Assembly (NCBI GenBank): GCA_905221605.1
Contig: CAJNDS010001502.1
Span: 534,001 to 598,000, forward strand
Source of the DNA: Symbiodinium natans
Lineage: Eukaryota; Sar; Dinophyceae; Suessiales; Symbiodiniaceae
DNA: 64,000 bases
Reading direction: 5' to 3'
Positions 21,473-32,927 of the stretch are shown here, piece after piece (positions within the stretch are counted from its first letter, which is position 1; every line of letters starts with the position of its first letter). Made by a program: the position numbers and the translations under genes. The notes below the pieces were generated by a model, which had not been told where the DNA came from, searched no databases, and worked only from the letters and a program-made list of their open reading frames with translations.

Positions 21473-22189
21473 GTCTGGGGATTCGGGCTGAGGAATCGCC
21501 CACCCGTGCTCATGAGAAGTTCGATAAAGTCTCAAGTCTGCTTGCAGACGGGATTCCGGCGAGACATTGTACCCAAAGCCCTTTATGAGACGGCTTAGTA
21601 AGCCGTGAGCCCCCATCACCCCTCCAAAAATGCCCAACATCAACTTGCCACGCACCCAGAAAACAGCAGGCTGAATCCCCCAATCAACATGAGCACCTCC
21701 TCCCCCGAGCACAGGCGCAGAAGCGTCGCGCATGCCTTGCAAGCCGACGATTCTGCTTGGTCATTCAGGGGCTTAGACTGGGCAACCATCTGCCACGGCT
21801 CTAAACCCTACACCCCTCTGCCACGGCTCTCTAACTGCGCAGTATTGCAGCAAAGGGCCGGGCTTGTAGTGACTTGTTGGATGCAAAGCTCAAAAGGCGA
21901 GCATGTAAGGGGACAACGGGCAGAATCCTTCTGAGGGCATATTTCTAAGAATAGATCTGCACGTTACGTGGAGGTTCATGGGTAGTTGTAAGTAGGGCTA
22001 TATAGGTACCCTGAATAGGGTTAGAAGTATGATTACCATAGAGGTTCATGTTAAAGTTCCTGCATGACATGCAGGCTCCGTCGTGACTTTATATGCGCCT
22101 CGCTGGAGCACAGGTCACCGGCCAAGGAGCCAATGAAGGACTGGTGCCTGGCAGCACAGGCCAAATCATGATAATATTATCATAATCTT
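21473..22189. other. Non-coding stretch with a family C remnant
   Basis: GTGGAGGTTCATGGGTAGTT at 21969-21988 matches the family C end, and AGAGGTTCATG recurs at 22041-22051 in direct rather than inverted orientation. Otherwise no feature. Confidence 0.45.
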
Positions 22190-22339
22190 ATAGAAATATT
22201 CGGTCACCCCCCCCCCCCCCCCCATGATCCACACCTGTGGTTTTCCTGTCTTCGTCTTTGTCTGATTTTCTGCTTTTGCCTCGGAAAAATGCAGCAAAAA
22301 CTGTACTGGAACACAAAAGGCTCTGCTATATTATCCCCT

Positions 22340-22361
22340 ATAAAAACACTAGTGTTTTTAT
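22340..22361. repeat. Perfect 22-bp palindrome
   Basis: ATAAAAACACT followed by its exact inverse AGTGTTTTTAT. Confidence 0.9.
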
Positions 22362-22483
22362 GTGCATTTTTGCTTCTGAAACGTGTGTCTTGCGGCTCCA
22401 TAAAATTTTAGAAGGGCAGCCATTTAGAATTTTGAGGCTTTTCAGGGTTTAGGGGTTTTTTTAAAATTTAGATGATCTGCGGA

Positions 22484-23933
22484 AGGCACCGGGGCTCCCC
22501 CAGACCATTTCAAATTTTAAAAACCCTTAAAATCCTTAATTGTTTTTGATTGGGCAGCCCCTTTAAAATTTTAAGGGCTTTAAGGTACTTAAAGCCATTC
22601 AAAACTTTCAGGATTTAAAATGCTTTAAAGCCCTTAAGAACCTGAAAACGTTTATCCCTTAAAATTCTAAAACACCTTAATTTTTCTAAAGGGCAGCCGT
22701 TCAAAATTAAGGAAGTTACGGATTTTAGAATTGAACATCCTACAATCCTGTCCTGTTAAAGGATTTGTAAGAATTTACATGGTCTGGGCAAGGCACCGGG
22801 TTCTCCAGACCATTGACAACTAACTTTAAAAACCTTAAAATACTAAACGGGCAGCCACATAAATGTGTAAGCATTTTATGGTTTTTAAAAGGCTGTAAAA
22901 CCTGTAAAATCCTGGGAATGTTTAAACAGAGTTTCAAGGATTTTGATAAGATGTTAAGATGGTCCGGGGAAGCCCCGGTGCCTTCCCCAGACCATTTAAA
23001 TTTCTAAAAGTTTTCAAAAATGGTCTGGGGGGCCCCGGTGCCTTCCCCCAGGTCATTTGAATTTGTAAAAACCCTTAAAACCCTTAAAACCCTGAACCCT
23101 AAAAACCAAACCCGAAACCCTTAACACTAAACCCTAAACACTCAGCACCAGACCCTAAACACTAACCCTAAAAACTTAACACTAAGAGCCCTTAGCACAA
23201 ACCCCAAGCACTTAACACGAAACAATTTTAAAAGGGCAGCCGTTCAAAATTAAGGAAGTTACGGATTTTAGAATTGAATATCCTACAATCCTGTCCTGTT
23301 AAAGGATTTGTAAGAATTTACATGGTCTGGGGAAGGCACCGGGTTCTCCAGACCATTGACAACTAACTTTAAAAAGCCTTAAAACCCTAAAAGGGCACCC
23401 ACATAAATGTGTAAGCATTTTATGGTTTTGAGAAGGCTTGAAAACCTGTAAAATCCTGAGAATGTTTGAACAGAATTTCAAGGATTTTGATAAGATTTTA
23501 AGGGTTTTAAAAGTTCAGATGGTCTAGGGAAGCCCCGGAGACCATTTAAATTCTAAAAGGTTTTGAAAAATGGTCTGGGGGCCGGTGCCTTCCCCAGATC
23601 ATTAAAATTGGAAAAATCCTTGAAACCCGTAACCCTAAACACTAAACCCTAAACACTCAGCACCAGACCCTAAACACTAACCCTAAAAACTTAACTCTAA
23701 GAGCCCTTAGCACAAACCCCAAGCACTTAACACGAAACCCTAAAAGCTTAAGCACTAAACCCTAAACACTAGACCCTAAAAGCTTAAACACTACACCCTA
23801 AAAACTAAACCCTAAACATTACACACTAAACCCTACACACTAAACCCTGAACACTAAACCCTAAACCCTAAACGGCAGGACTTTTAAAGTTGTCAATGGT
23901 CTGGGGAAGCCCCGGTGCCTTCCCCAGATCATT
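22484..23933. repeat. Family of GGTCTGGGGAAG hairpins (about eight copies)
   Basis: A short stem-loop recurs near 22484, 22783, 22967, 23023, 23323, 23519, 23571 and 23896. In the best copies TGGTCTGGGGAAG pairs with CTTCCCCAGACCA around a CCCCGGTGC loop. Copies differ in loop and stem length, and most are followed by ATTTAAATT/ATTTGAATT. They are G/C-rich islands in an A/T-rich background. Confidence 0.75.
22691..23560. repeat. Tandem duplication, offset about 543 bp
   Basis: The block beginning GGGCAGCCGTTCAAAATTAA at 22691 recurs at 23234 and stays alignable for about 300 bp (through GAATTTACATGGTCTGGG and AAATGTGTAAGCATTTTATG), with scattered substitutions. Confidence 0.85.
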
Positions 23934-24720
23934 TGAATTTGTAAAAATCCTTAAAACCCTTAAAACCCTGAACCCTAAAAACCAAACCCGAAACCCTTAG
24001 CACTAAACCCTAAACACTCAGCACTAGACCCTAAACACTAACCCTAAAAACTTAACACTAAGCTCTTAGCACAAACCCCAAACACTTAACACGTAAACCT
24101 AAACGCTTAAGCACTAAACCCTAAACACTTAAACGCTGCACCCTAAACACTAGACCCTAAACATTACACGCTAAACCCTACACACTAAACCCTAAACACT
24201 AAACAGTAAACCCCGAAGCCGGAACCTCAAGCCCTACTAAATCTAAATTTGAAACCAAAAACCCGTCGGGGTTTCAGATGCTTACTGTTTGGGTTTTAGA
24301 GTTTAGGGCTTTATTTGGTCTAGGGGTTTAGCCAAGTCGCTTGACCCTAAACCCTAAACCTAAACTCTAGATCCTAAACTTAACACTCAACCCTAAACAC
24401 AAAACACTAAACTCTGAAACCTACACCCTAGACCCTAAACACTGAACACTAAACCCTACACCCGAAACAACACATCCTGAACCCTAAACCAACCCCAAGC
24501 CCAAAAAAACATGGGGTTGCAGTCCTTTAGGGGTTTTAAATCTTCATCATTATAAGGTTTAGGGTTTTAGACATTATCCAAGTCGCTTAATTAAACCTAA
24601 ACCCTAAAAAGTAAACCCTAAACCTTTAAAACCAAAACCTAAACACTAGACCCTAAACACTAACACTGAACCCTAAACACTAAACGCTACAAACCCTAAA
24701 CAATAAACACTAAACCGTAA
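23080..24720 (-). repeat. Decayed CCCTAAA/ACCCTAAACACT arrays
   Basis: Dominated by ACCCTAAACACTAA, CCCTAAAAACTTAA and similar drifted heptamers. A block with CACTCAGCACCAGACCCTAA and CCCTTAGCACAAACCCC recurs near 23131, 23655 and 24010, showing segmental copying. No gene. Confidence 0.8.
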
Positions 24721-24761
24721 TCCCTAAACGTGCATGTGGAGAACATGGGCCCCGGACTCCA

Positions 24762-25300
24762 TATGCACCCGGGCCCCGGACTCCAGACTCCCCGGACTCC
24801 AGACTCCAGATTTCCAGAAAAAATCTGGAGTACCGGGGCCCCGGACTCCAGACTCCAGATTTCCAGAGAAAATCTGGAGTACCCGGGCCCGGACTCCAGA
24901 TTTCCAGAAAAAATCTGGAGTACCGGGGCCCCGGACTCCAGACTCCAGATTTCCAGAAAAAATCTGGAGTACCGGGGCCCCGGACTCCAGACTCCAGATT
25001 TCCAGAAAAAATCTGGAGTACCGGGGCCCCGGACTCCAGACTCCAGATTTCCAGAAAAAATCTGGAGTACCCGGGGCCCCAGACTCCAGATTACAGACTC
25101 CAGAATCTGGAGTCCAGGGTCCCGGTACTCCAGATTTTTCTGGAAATCTGGAGTCTGGAGTCTGGAGATACTCCAGATTTTTTCTGGAAATCTGGAGTCT
25201 GGAGTCTGGAGTCTGGAGGTACTCCAGATTTTTTCTGGAAATCTGGAGTCTGGAGTCTGGGGGTACTCCAGATTTTTTCTGGAAATCTGGAGTCTGGAGT
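24762..25300. repeat. Head-to-head array of TCCAGATTT hairpins (large palindrome)
   Basis: The left half has six copies of a unit of roughly 45-60 bp containing CTCCAGATTTCCAGAAA then AAATCTGGAG, itself a hairpin with 10-bp arms, separated by GTACCGGGGCCCCGGACTCC. After a centre at about 25091-25120 the right half has four copies in the opposite orientation (TACTCCAGATTTTTTCTGG, then AAATCTGGAGTCTGGAG). Every unit is a hairpin and the whole array is palindromic. The 200-240-codon frames here exist only because the repeat lacks stops. Confidence 0.9.
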
Positions 25301-25585
25301 CCCGCCCCTCCCAAAACCAGCCTTCCCGAGGCCAAATGTGTGGATCATGGGGGGGGGGGGGGGGCGAGCAAATATTCCAATGCAACAATCGTGTCATCAG
25401 AATAGAATACTTTCTAGAACAAAAACAATACGAAGAACAATAGAATAGAATAACAGTAAAATATTATTTCTGATTACGTTATTTTGCAGCGTTTGAAGTC
25501 TCGCGTTTCAGCGAGGCACACACACTTAGCAATGTGAGCAGAAATGTATCGGTCACATACCAAGACCGCTTTTGCATGAACCGGT

Positions 25586-25764
25586 TGAGGGCTTACGAAA
25601 ATAGGAGGAGCCCCTAGTAGTAGGATTCCCTGATATAAGAAGGACCCCAATAAGGTACCCCTAAGATGGGGTTTCTACGAAAAGAAGGGGGACCTCTAAT
25701 ATAGACCCCCAAATAATTAGTAGGATTCCCTTAGAATCAGGACCCCAAGACGGTACCCCCTAAA
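25586..25764. repeat. Two adjacent family A inverted-repeat elements
   Basis: The first copy starts GAGGGCTTACGAAAATAGG at 25587, with AGTAGGATTCCCTGATATAA and AAGGTACCCC. The second starts ATGGGGTTTCTACGAAAAG at about 25666, with CCCCCAAATAATTAGTAGG and ACGGTACCCCC. The tandem arrangement suggests insertion of one copy into the edge of the other. Confidence 0.65.
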
Positions 25765-26069
25765 CCCTAAACCTTATTAAACCCCACAAAACACCCCGTA
25801 GTATCGGAAAACCCCCAGTTGCAGCGAGTCCCTAAACCCTAAACCCTAAACCCTGAAACCCCGTTGAGAGATGCGGCTCTGGATCGGCTCCAGCAAGGAG
25901 GAGGCTGGCTAAGACCTCGGTGTTGCGCCGCTGAGGTCGCAAACTGCCTGCTCTAGCGGCCTTAAAGAACAGAACAGAACAGAATAAGGTTTTGGGGGGG
26001 TATTCTAGTAGAAGTACAGAGGGACCATAAGGGAAAAACGATTCGTATTATTCCGACCCCGATCTTACC

Positions 26070-26200
26070 AGCGAGATGCATGTTCCGGGGCTGGAGAGTT
26101 GCGTCCAGGGCCATCGACGACCTGTTCATCGAACCAAGCTGCGCTCACATCCCCGCTAGCTGCCGCCTCAAAAAGTGGAGTCTCACCCACCTGGGAAGGG
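26070..26200 (-). other. Ankyrin-repeat-like exon fragment
   Basis: After a CCCAG acceptor the minus strand reads VGETPLFEAAASGDVSA, the start of a typical ankyrin helix pair (G-x-TPLxxAAxxGxV). The next part of the repeat is not in frame. Either one exon of a spliced gene or a decayed fragment; neighbouring repeats were not found. Confidence 0.4.
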
Positions 26201-26378
26201 AGGGGGGGTTGATGATTGTTTTTGGTAGAATGTCTTAGGGATTGCCAATGGCAGCCGCCAGCAGAAAGATGCCAACAGGGACCGAAAGAAGGTAGGTATG
26301 GCAACGGCGTGAAAGCAAGGGACAAACTCATCAGAACCCGGCATAGCCTCATAGTGTTGCTCAAGACCGCCGACGCTT

Positions 26379-26475
26379 GGGGGTGTCTACGAACATTCGG
26401 GAACCGCAATATAGATCCCAAATACTAGGATCCCCTTAAAAAAAGACCCCTATAAGACACCCCGAGTTTCGGAGA
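26379..26475. repeat. Family A inverted-repeat element
   Basis: GGGGTGTCTACGAACATTCG at the left, then ATATAGATCCCAAATACTAG, GGATCCCCTTAAAAAAAG and ACCCCGAGTTTCGGAG at the right. Confidence 0.68.
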
Positions 26476-26594
26476 AAAAACACTTGGGCAGAGGCACCGC
26501 ATCTACGGAGTTCGGGTCCGACTTCGCATCCAAGAGCCGCTTCACCTCTACCAGGTCACCTTGGGCGACCAGGGGGGAGGGGATGGAGAAGCCC

Positions 26595-26728
26595 CTAAAC
26601 CCTAAACCCTAAGCCCTAAACCCCTTTAAGCACGGGCTGAGGCCTAAACCCTAAACCCTAAACCCTAAACCCTAAACCCTAAACCCTAAACCCTAAACCC
26701 TAAACCCTAAACCCTAAACCTAAACCAA
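26595..26728 (-). repeat. Interstitial telomere-type tract, CCCTAAA
   Basis: A first run of three units, a spacer, then about twelve units from 26645 to 26728. Confidence 0.96.
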
Positions 26729-29533
26729 CTCTGAGACGGCCACTTTTCTTGCTTCTCATCAGGGGTCATTCAACGACCGTTGCTGGAGGGCATGCTTCAC
26801 TCATGCTTCATGCCCGTAGCTAGGAACTGGAGATCCACCGTGCTTGGGATACCTTTGGACCTTAGCGCGCGCATTGGACATGGACATGCTGGTAGCTTCT
26901 ACGACAGGCTACTCAACAAGCTACTGCGCCCAGCCACCAATCCGCGAGGCAAAAGCAAGCGGAGATGCCTGCGACGCAGGCGGCGTTTCCTGACAGATGG
27001 CCGGCTGAACCGGCTTCGGCTTGCCGCAGTAGTCTCCCAAGTTTAGGGCCTACCTAGTGACACCTAGCGCATCCTCTCAACCGCTGGGCATGTTTAGCTT
27101 TTGTTGGTGCAGGGCTTCTCTAGGCAAAGGTTCGGGTACTGTCTCTCACTCTCACACGCGGCAGACAGGGTCCCACGCTCTCTTTTCGGAAAGTTGAAGG
27201 GCTTAGGCGCTCGCGGCTTGGTGTTGGGCGGGACCTTGGGTTTGGGCCTGAAACACCTGAGCTGTTTGCACAGCTTTCATACAAAGGGCCAAGCTACACA
27301 ACCGGCGAACCTTGGATCACACCCATCTAAACTCATCCGTCTAAACCTCTTTGTGTGAACCCCCCTCAACCCACCTTGACCCTACTGTTGTCTCTCAACC
27401 GGATTGCAAAAATAGCTTAAAACCCCTAAAACCTACTGCAAACCGTAAACCGTAAACCCTAAACCCTGAGGCCTAGGCCTAAACCCCCCAAACCAACCCT
27501 GAAGCAAGAGGCGCCTCCTTGCTGGGCGCCTTCACCTTCTCCCTCCGTGGCTCGGGAGTGAGGCCAGAGGATTCGGCCGCTGTGGAGAAGGCGCCCTCGT
27601 TTAGAAAGGAAAACTGAAAGCATCTCTCTATGTGTACTCCCCCGACTTCTCTGGCTCTCCCTTGTGTGTGTGTGGTCCATGCTGGCTACACCCGCAGCAC
27701 ATGCGGGAAGTTGCGGGCACGGGAGCTTGGCTGCTCCTATGGCATTTGCCGACTTTGCAAGGCAACGTTCACTCTGCTCATCGCTGCCAAGAACAATAGC
27801 TCATGATAGTTTGCACGATTAGCAAGGCTGGTCACATGCTGCCCTGTCACTCCACAATCGTAGACATGTCTTTGCCCAACGGTCATCCTGCTGCTGTTGT
27901 TGCATCCATATACCCCTTAAGTGCTGCATTTTGCGCAGATCCCTTCCTTCACCTGGACACCTTAACGAGATTCTTTCCTACAGTGGTGCTATTGCATTAA
28001 GCACCAGCTGGCTGGGGCCCCCAGCCCGCGGCATCACGCTGAGGGCTATCGGCTATTGCTGCTGCTGTTGGCGGTCTTTTCGTACCAGCACAAGTCGTTG
28101 CAGTGACTGAACGTCGAGAATGCCCTGTACATGTTCGCTGGTCCTCATGCTTGCAACGAGCTCCAGAATTGCGACACTTCCTCAAAGTACAAGTCGGCAA
28201 GCTTGGCAGTGTCGATAGGAGTTGTGTTGGGGTGCCGCAGGCCGCCTGTGTGTTGAACGTGCCACTGCATGATGCAAGCGTCTCTCTAAACGCACCGAGC
28301 TGAAACGCCACCGAGGTTTTCTACATCACATTCAGGCAAGCAACAGACACTTGAGATCAGTCTGGGTGTAGAGCCAACATGATCACCCCTGCCTGTCTAC
28401 CATCCGCAGCTCTCTCGCAAAGCCGGGTGCACATGGGGTCTGCCTAATTAAGGCTCCGGCATTGCCTTTGAGCTGCCTGGCTGGGAATTCATTTGTCACG
28501 GCATGTCTTGCAACATGCCTCAAAAGGAAAATGAGACACACTCAGCACGAGCATGAGTTCGAAGATTGCACTCCCTTCGGCGCAGGACATGTGTGCCCAC
28601 GGCGAGGTCAGAAAAGACAAATTTGCCCGCGCCACGCTCGCGGCAGCTCCTCATCTTCGTCCATGCGAGTGAGCAGGCGAACCACCTGTGCCGGGCTGTT
28701 GCCTTAATGTCCTTGCCCGAATGTGGCCACTACAGTAGTGCTCGTACACTTGGGGCTCCAGGCGAGACTGTCAGGACGTCGACCCAGGTGCTAGGGTGTG
28801 CGGATTCTGTCATGAGTGCCCGCCGGCATCGTTGCGTATGAGAACTGAAGATCTCATGGTCAATCACAGACTTGTCACTAATCAGTCCTGGTGCTCTGGT
28901 GCGGGACAAGCACGGGGGGGGGGGGGGGGGGGCTCTTCTGGACAATGGCGAGAAGCTGGTGGGGGCGGGGGACCTAATGGTCTCTTGGCACATGTGCGGA
29001 CATGCCAACCCTTCTGCCTCTTGCTGCCGCTTAGGTTCCCAGCTAGGTTTCGCGACACATCGTTTTTGCTGCCCCTCTTTCCTTCCTCGCCAGCGAGACC
29101 TTTTGATGTCACCCCTGGCATTGAGTCGCCGACGCCACTGCTGCTTTGTCGCCTCCACATGCCTCGCCATCTTCCTCCAAGTCGACTGAGTTTTCTTCCA
29201 CAACAAGAGGAATCTTAGCACAAGCAGCGGCAAACTTTGCCATGGGCTCCTGATCCACAAGATTTCTGTAGATGACATGACATGGCATCAAGCTCTGTCA
29301 GTCCTGTGCCTTTGAACACGTGCTGGCAAGCCTCCAAGCAGGCACGGATCTCATCTCACAAAGTCCAGTACTGAGAACAAGGGGAGGGCTCTTACAGCTA
29401 GCTAGGTCCCGAATCTGCATGACAGACCATGTCCTCGAACACAAAGGCTGAATAGAAAGATTTGGGGGGCCCCAGGCTTCAGGGCCTTGAGCTTCGAGGG
29501 CTGAGTCCCTCCGAGCTCCGGACTCTTCAGGAT
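26729..29533. other. Non-coding stretch with exon-like scraps
   Basis: On the minus strand, 29270-29192 reads NLVDQEPMAKFAAACAKIPL then VVEENS between a CTACAG acceptor and a CAGTCG border, which looks like a small exon; family unknown. A G-run of about 18 lies at 28914-28932. Other frames are shadows. Confidence 0.35.
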
Positions 29534-29800
29534 CCTAAACCCTAAACCCTAAACCCTAAGCCCAAAACCCAAAACCCTAAACCTACTAAAGTGCCTCGCG
29601 GGCTATACGCCCTTGGAAAACTTGTTCGAGCCTGGTTTCGTAGAGCGACTTTTCAAAGGATTTAAACAAACCCTGCTCTAGGGTTTAATCGCTCACACTC
29701 GTCTAGGGTTTAGGGTTTAGGGTTTAGGGTTTTTTTTTTGGCACCCGACTAGCCGGGTTTAGGGTTTAGGGTTTAGGGCTTAGGGCTTAGGGTAGAAAAT
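29534..29800. repeat. Opposed CCCTAAA and TTTAGGG tracts with poly(T)
   Basis: CCCTAAA units at 29534-29585; TTTAGGG units at 29703-29730 followed by a T-run of 9; then TTTAGGG/CTTAGGG units at 29756-29792. Confidence 0.9.
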
Positions 29801-30872
29801 TTAGGAATCGAAAGCTGGGAGGTTCAGGCTTGAAGCTTCAGGCCAGAAGGCTCAAGGACTCCTGGCCCCTTGACCTCTGTCCTGGTGTTAGGGCCTCTTC
29901 TTAGGGTCCCCTTGAATCAGCCCCTGCATGAAACTCCAACCCCAAGCAGCGGCCTTAACACTCAACAATAGAAGCCTCAAGCCCTAGTCAGAGGTCATCT
30001 GCAACTAGCCTTCGATTCAACGAACTGAACAACTGCCGCCGCCTGGACTGCTGCCATGGCTTCGGGCAAGCTGACTTGCATGTGGGCCGAGTGCCTTTGT
30101 CATGTTATAGTGGTTCTAGAGCACAAAGCCCAATCACTATACATGTTTGGACGCGCAGCTGCTCCTCGCAGGTCTGCCAATGTTATGTGAGCATTTGGGT
30201 CTAGGGTTTAGGGTTTAGGGCTTGACAACCGGTGCTTGTTACAACGTGCGAGCTGCGTGCCGGATGTAGAAGGTGTCTGGCAAGAGCCACTCTTGATGTC
30301 CTGTACTTCTGTGGCACGCCGAGCCAGTCGCCGAGCCGAAACACGTACACTTGGAGCTGGACTGGAGAGCGTCAAAGCTGCTGTGTCGAAATCAGCACGA
30401 AGTACAGTGCTGCAGCAGCTGAAGCAGTCGTTGTTTCGTAGCTTTGCATACCCTAAACCCTTTTTTTCGGCCAGCGCTGTCGACTGTCCTGACTGATCAA
30501 CTGCTGTATAGAGTAGAGATGCGAGTTTGGCACAAGTGTGCTCTAGAAGGCCCCTGTCCTGCACTCCATGCTGGGACTAGGGTGACTAAGATGCCAACGC
30601 ACGTCTCAAACTTCGCTTGAGCGTGCCAGCTTCGACTCAACATGGGAGCAGACTTCGTCCAGCTCCACAGCGCACATTAATTCATTAGTTGGATCACACT
30701 GCGTGCATTACACTTTCATTACACAGCTGGGGACTCACCTTCGACGGATTTAACCATGAAACATGCCGCCGTGCTCTGCCCAGTAGAAGCACGGGCTCAG
30801 CAGAGCCCAGAACATCACGTAGCCTGCATGCACCTGGAACGGCAAGAGCGGATCCTCGAACGGACAATAGAA
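29801..30872. other. Non-coding stretch
   Basis: A short TTTAGGG remnant at 30200-30220. No gene recognised before the nitrate transporter remnant. Confidence 0.45.
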
Positions 30873-32613
30873 TCAATAGAATCCGAATCCTGCGATCACT
30901 ACACCCAAGTTGCCGCCGGCACCGACCAGCGCGGAAACAAAGGCCAGCTGCTGCCTGTAGGCACGATGCCATGGCTCGTCCCTTCGGCCATCTGCACGAA
31001 CAGGCTGAAGCGTAGCAGCACTGTGAGCGCCACGTTCCATGGCTGGGAGTTGTCCACTAGTCCGAAGCAAGGAAGATAGCCTCGAAGAAGAGGGACAGGA
31101 ACTGCGCCCAGATGCGGCCACGGAAGCCGAAGTCAGATCGAAGGAGCCAGCCAAGGCCGAAGCGTCAGCCGCTGCCATGTGGAAATACGCTCGGAAATGT
31201 GTTGCCAGCTGGTTGCTCATGGCGAGTTCTGCCCCAAAGCACGCCGAATACTGAAAGATCATGACCACTACACGAGAGTCCTTGAGAACGACCAAGTAGT
31301 CCATCATAGACGGCTTCTGGGTCTTTCCGACGACGGACACATCGAAGCGCTTGGCCAAAGGGGTGTCCCAGCACAGCAGCTTGATGCATGCTGCACAGAT
31401 CAGGAACATCACGATCATGGCAACCCGCCAGGCCGTATTAAGAATTGATCATGGGGTTGAAAAGGACCGACATCATAAAGATTGGAGTCACGCCACCCCC
31501 GAGGTTGCCGGGAGGTCAAGAGGCTGCTGGCAGGCGCGGAGGCATCCCAGGACTCGCTGGACGACTCGCTGCCGGTTGGCAAGGGAAAGGCCAAAGGTGG
31601 GCGCGGAAGGCGAGGCCTTACCGCGCCGGGTGCGACATGAAGCATCCTGGCGCTCCGTCTGTTGTGGGGTCACAGGCGGAGCCGAGGCAGGCGACCTTTG
31701 CCCGCTCGAGCACTTCTTGTTGTCGAGGAGTGGGCCAACAAACCTGATCAGCAGGAGGCACATCGGCGAGCCAATTTAACCCACGGATGGCCTCGTTGAT
31801 ATCCCATTGAAGTTGAATTCACCTGGCACGTCTCTGAGAGCACCGGCACGAAAGGCGTGCCTGAGCCGCCTCCACATGCACCTCGGGCAGCGGGAAAAGC
31901 TGCCCGAGCTGGGGCCTGCACTGTAAGGTGTACCTGAAGTTCACGAACCTGAAGACCGGGCTCACGTACTGCACCAAGGGCCAGGAGAAGGACGGTGATG
32001 GCAACCCCACGGACTGCGTGAGTCCGACCGTGGCGGAGCTGGCGTCAGGAGTGACAAAGTACAGGCCAGAGGTGCTAGTGAAGTGCGTCTGCGCGCCGGG
32101 CACCGAGTGCAATAGCATGATCGCCGGCGCTGGCGTCGCGTCCACGATCTTCGTGCGGATCGCCCTAGGCACGCCGCTGGAGCGCTTTGGCCCGGTGAAC
32201 GTTCAGTCGGGGCTGCTGACGTTCAGGGCCATCTGGGTTGCTGCAGCTGCTGGCATCAGTGCGCCGTGGAACTACACGCTGATCCGCTTCTTCATCGGCG
32301 ACGTTCGTCACGAACCAGTTCTGGTGCTCCCTGATGTTCGCTCCGAACGTCATTGGCACGGCGAACGCCGCAGCTGCCCTCGTCGGGCTGGTGGCAGGGG
32401 GATACAGCTGTTCTCGTACATGTTCATGCTGGTCGCCACCTCGAGGCTCAGTGGCGCCAAAGCGAACCAACCAAGAAAAGCGAGGAAGAAGGAGATTGTC
32501 GATGCCCAGAAAGCGCGCATGTGCGGATTCTGCTGCACCATTCCGCAAACCCGGAGCAGTGGCAGCTCCGTGGCCTTGTTGTTCTCGTCGACCGCCAACT
32601 TGAAGTCAGACAT
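30873..32613 (-). pseudogene. High-affinity nitrate transporter (NRT2/NNP family), broken and internally inverted
   Basis: Three parts of one major-facilitator nitrate transporter are present. The N-terminus is on the minus strand from ATG 32613 (FKLAVDENNKATELPLL, then HMRAFWASTISFFLAFLGWF, the first membrane helix). The middle is on the PLUS strand at about 31928-32406. The C-terminal half returns to the minus strand from about 31530 (GNLGGGVTPIFMMSVLF, AWRVAMIVMFLIC, FQYSACFGAELAMSNQLATH, FSLFVQMAEGTSHGIVP, ALVGAGGNLGVVIAGFGFY), ending in a stop at 30872. At least four frame changes and small losses occur, for example between NPMIN and NTAWR, after ALAGSF, and before RQQLAFVSALVG. The family imports nitrate across the plasma membrane; this copy cannot make a working protein. 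No alternative family fits as well. Confidence 0.85.
31928..32406 (+). pseudogene. Inverted middle segment of the NRT2 pseudogene (helices 2-5)
   Basis: Plus-strand reading: YLKFTNLKTGLTYC (loop), then MIAGAGVASTIFVRIALGTP, LIRFFIG, and after a frame change ATFVTNQFWCSLMFAPNVIG and TANAAAALVGLVAGG. These segments belong between the N-terminal and GNLGGG parts, which flank them on the minus strand. The simplest explanation is one in-place inversion. The loss of a few bases between FFIG and ATFV breaks the frame. Bases 31540-31920 between this piece and the left breakpoint show no transporter sequence and may be intron. Confidence 0.8.
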
Positions 32614-32679
32614 CTCCGCAGGGTTTCACCGGCTGAGAGGGGCACCGTCGCACTTTGTGTGAGCCAATCTTGAGCCTAA

Positions 32680-32891
32680 ATAGTAATAACAATAGTAATA
32701 GAAATAATAATAGTAATAGTCATAGTAATAACAATAGCAATAGTAAGAATAATGATGATGGTAATAGTAATAGTAATAATCATATACTAATACTAATACT
32801 AATACTAAAACTAAAACTAATACTAATACTGATACGAATAATAATAGTAATTAGTAATACTAGTAGTACTAGTAGTAGTAAGTAGTAGTGT

Positions 32892-32927
<36 letters not shown>

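Larger units (their letters stand above)
22190..25385. mobile_element. Putative 3.2-kb non-coding element with inverted poly(C) ends
   Basis: The left end reads AAATATTCGGTCA, a C-run of about 17, then ATGATCCACAC. The right end read on the minus strand gives GGAATATTTGCTCG, a C-run of about 15, then ATGATCCACAC. These roughly 40-bp ends are therefore inverted copies. Between them lie only A/T-rich repeats, hairpins, drifted CCCTAAA units and the palindromic array at 24760-25300; no transposase-like frame was seen. I infer a unit that moved or amplified as a whole, but no target duplication is clear. Confidence 0.5.

Noticed and set aside
24696-25443. Four or five overlapping 200-237-codon frames on both strands
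   Set aside because: Produced by the hairpin array, whose unit lacks stops in several phases; repetitive translation, no start context.
31928-32662. A separate 244-codon plus-strand gene
   Set aside because: It does not start with ATG; its readable part is the inverted middle of the NRT2 pseudogene and the rest is antisense of the N-terminal part.
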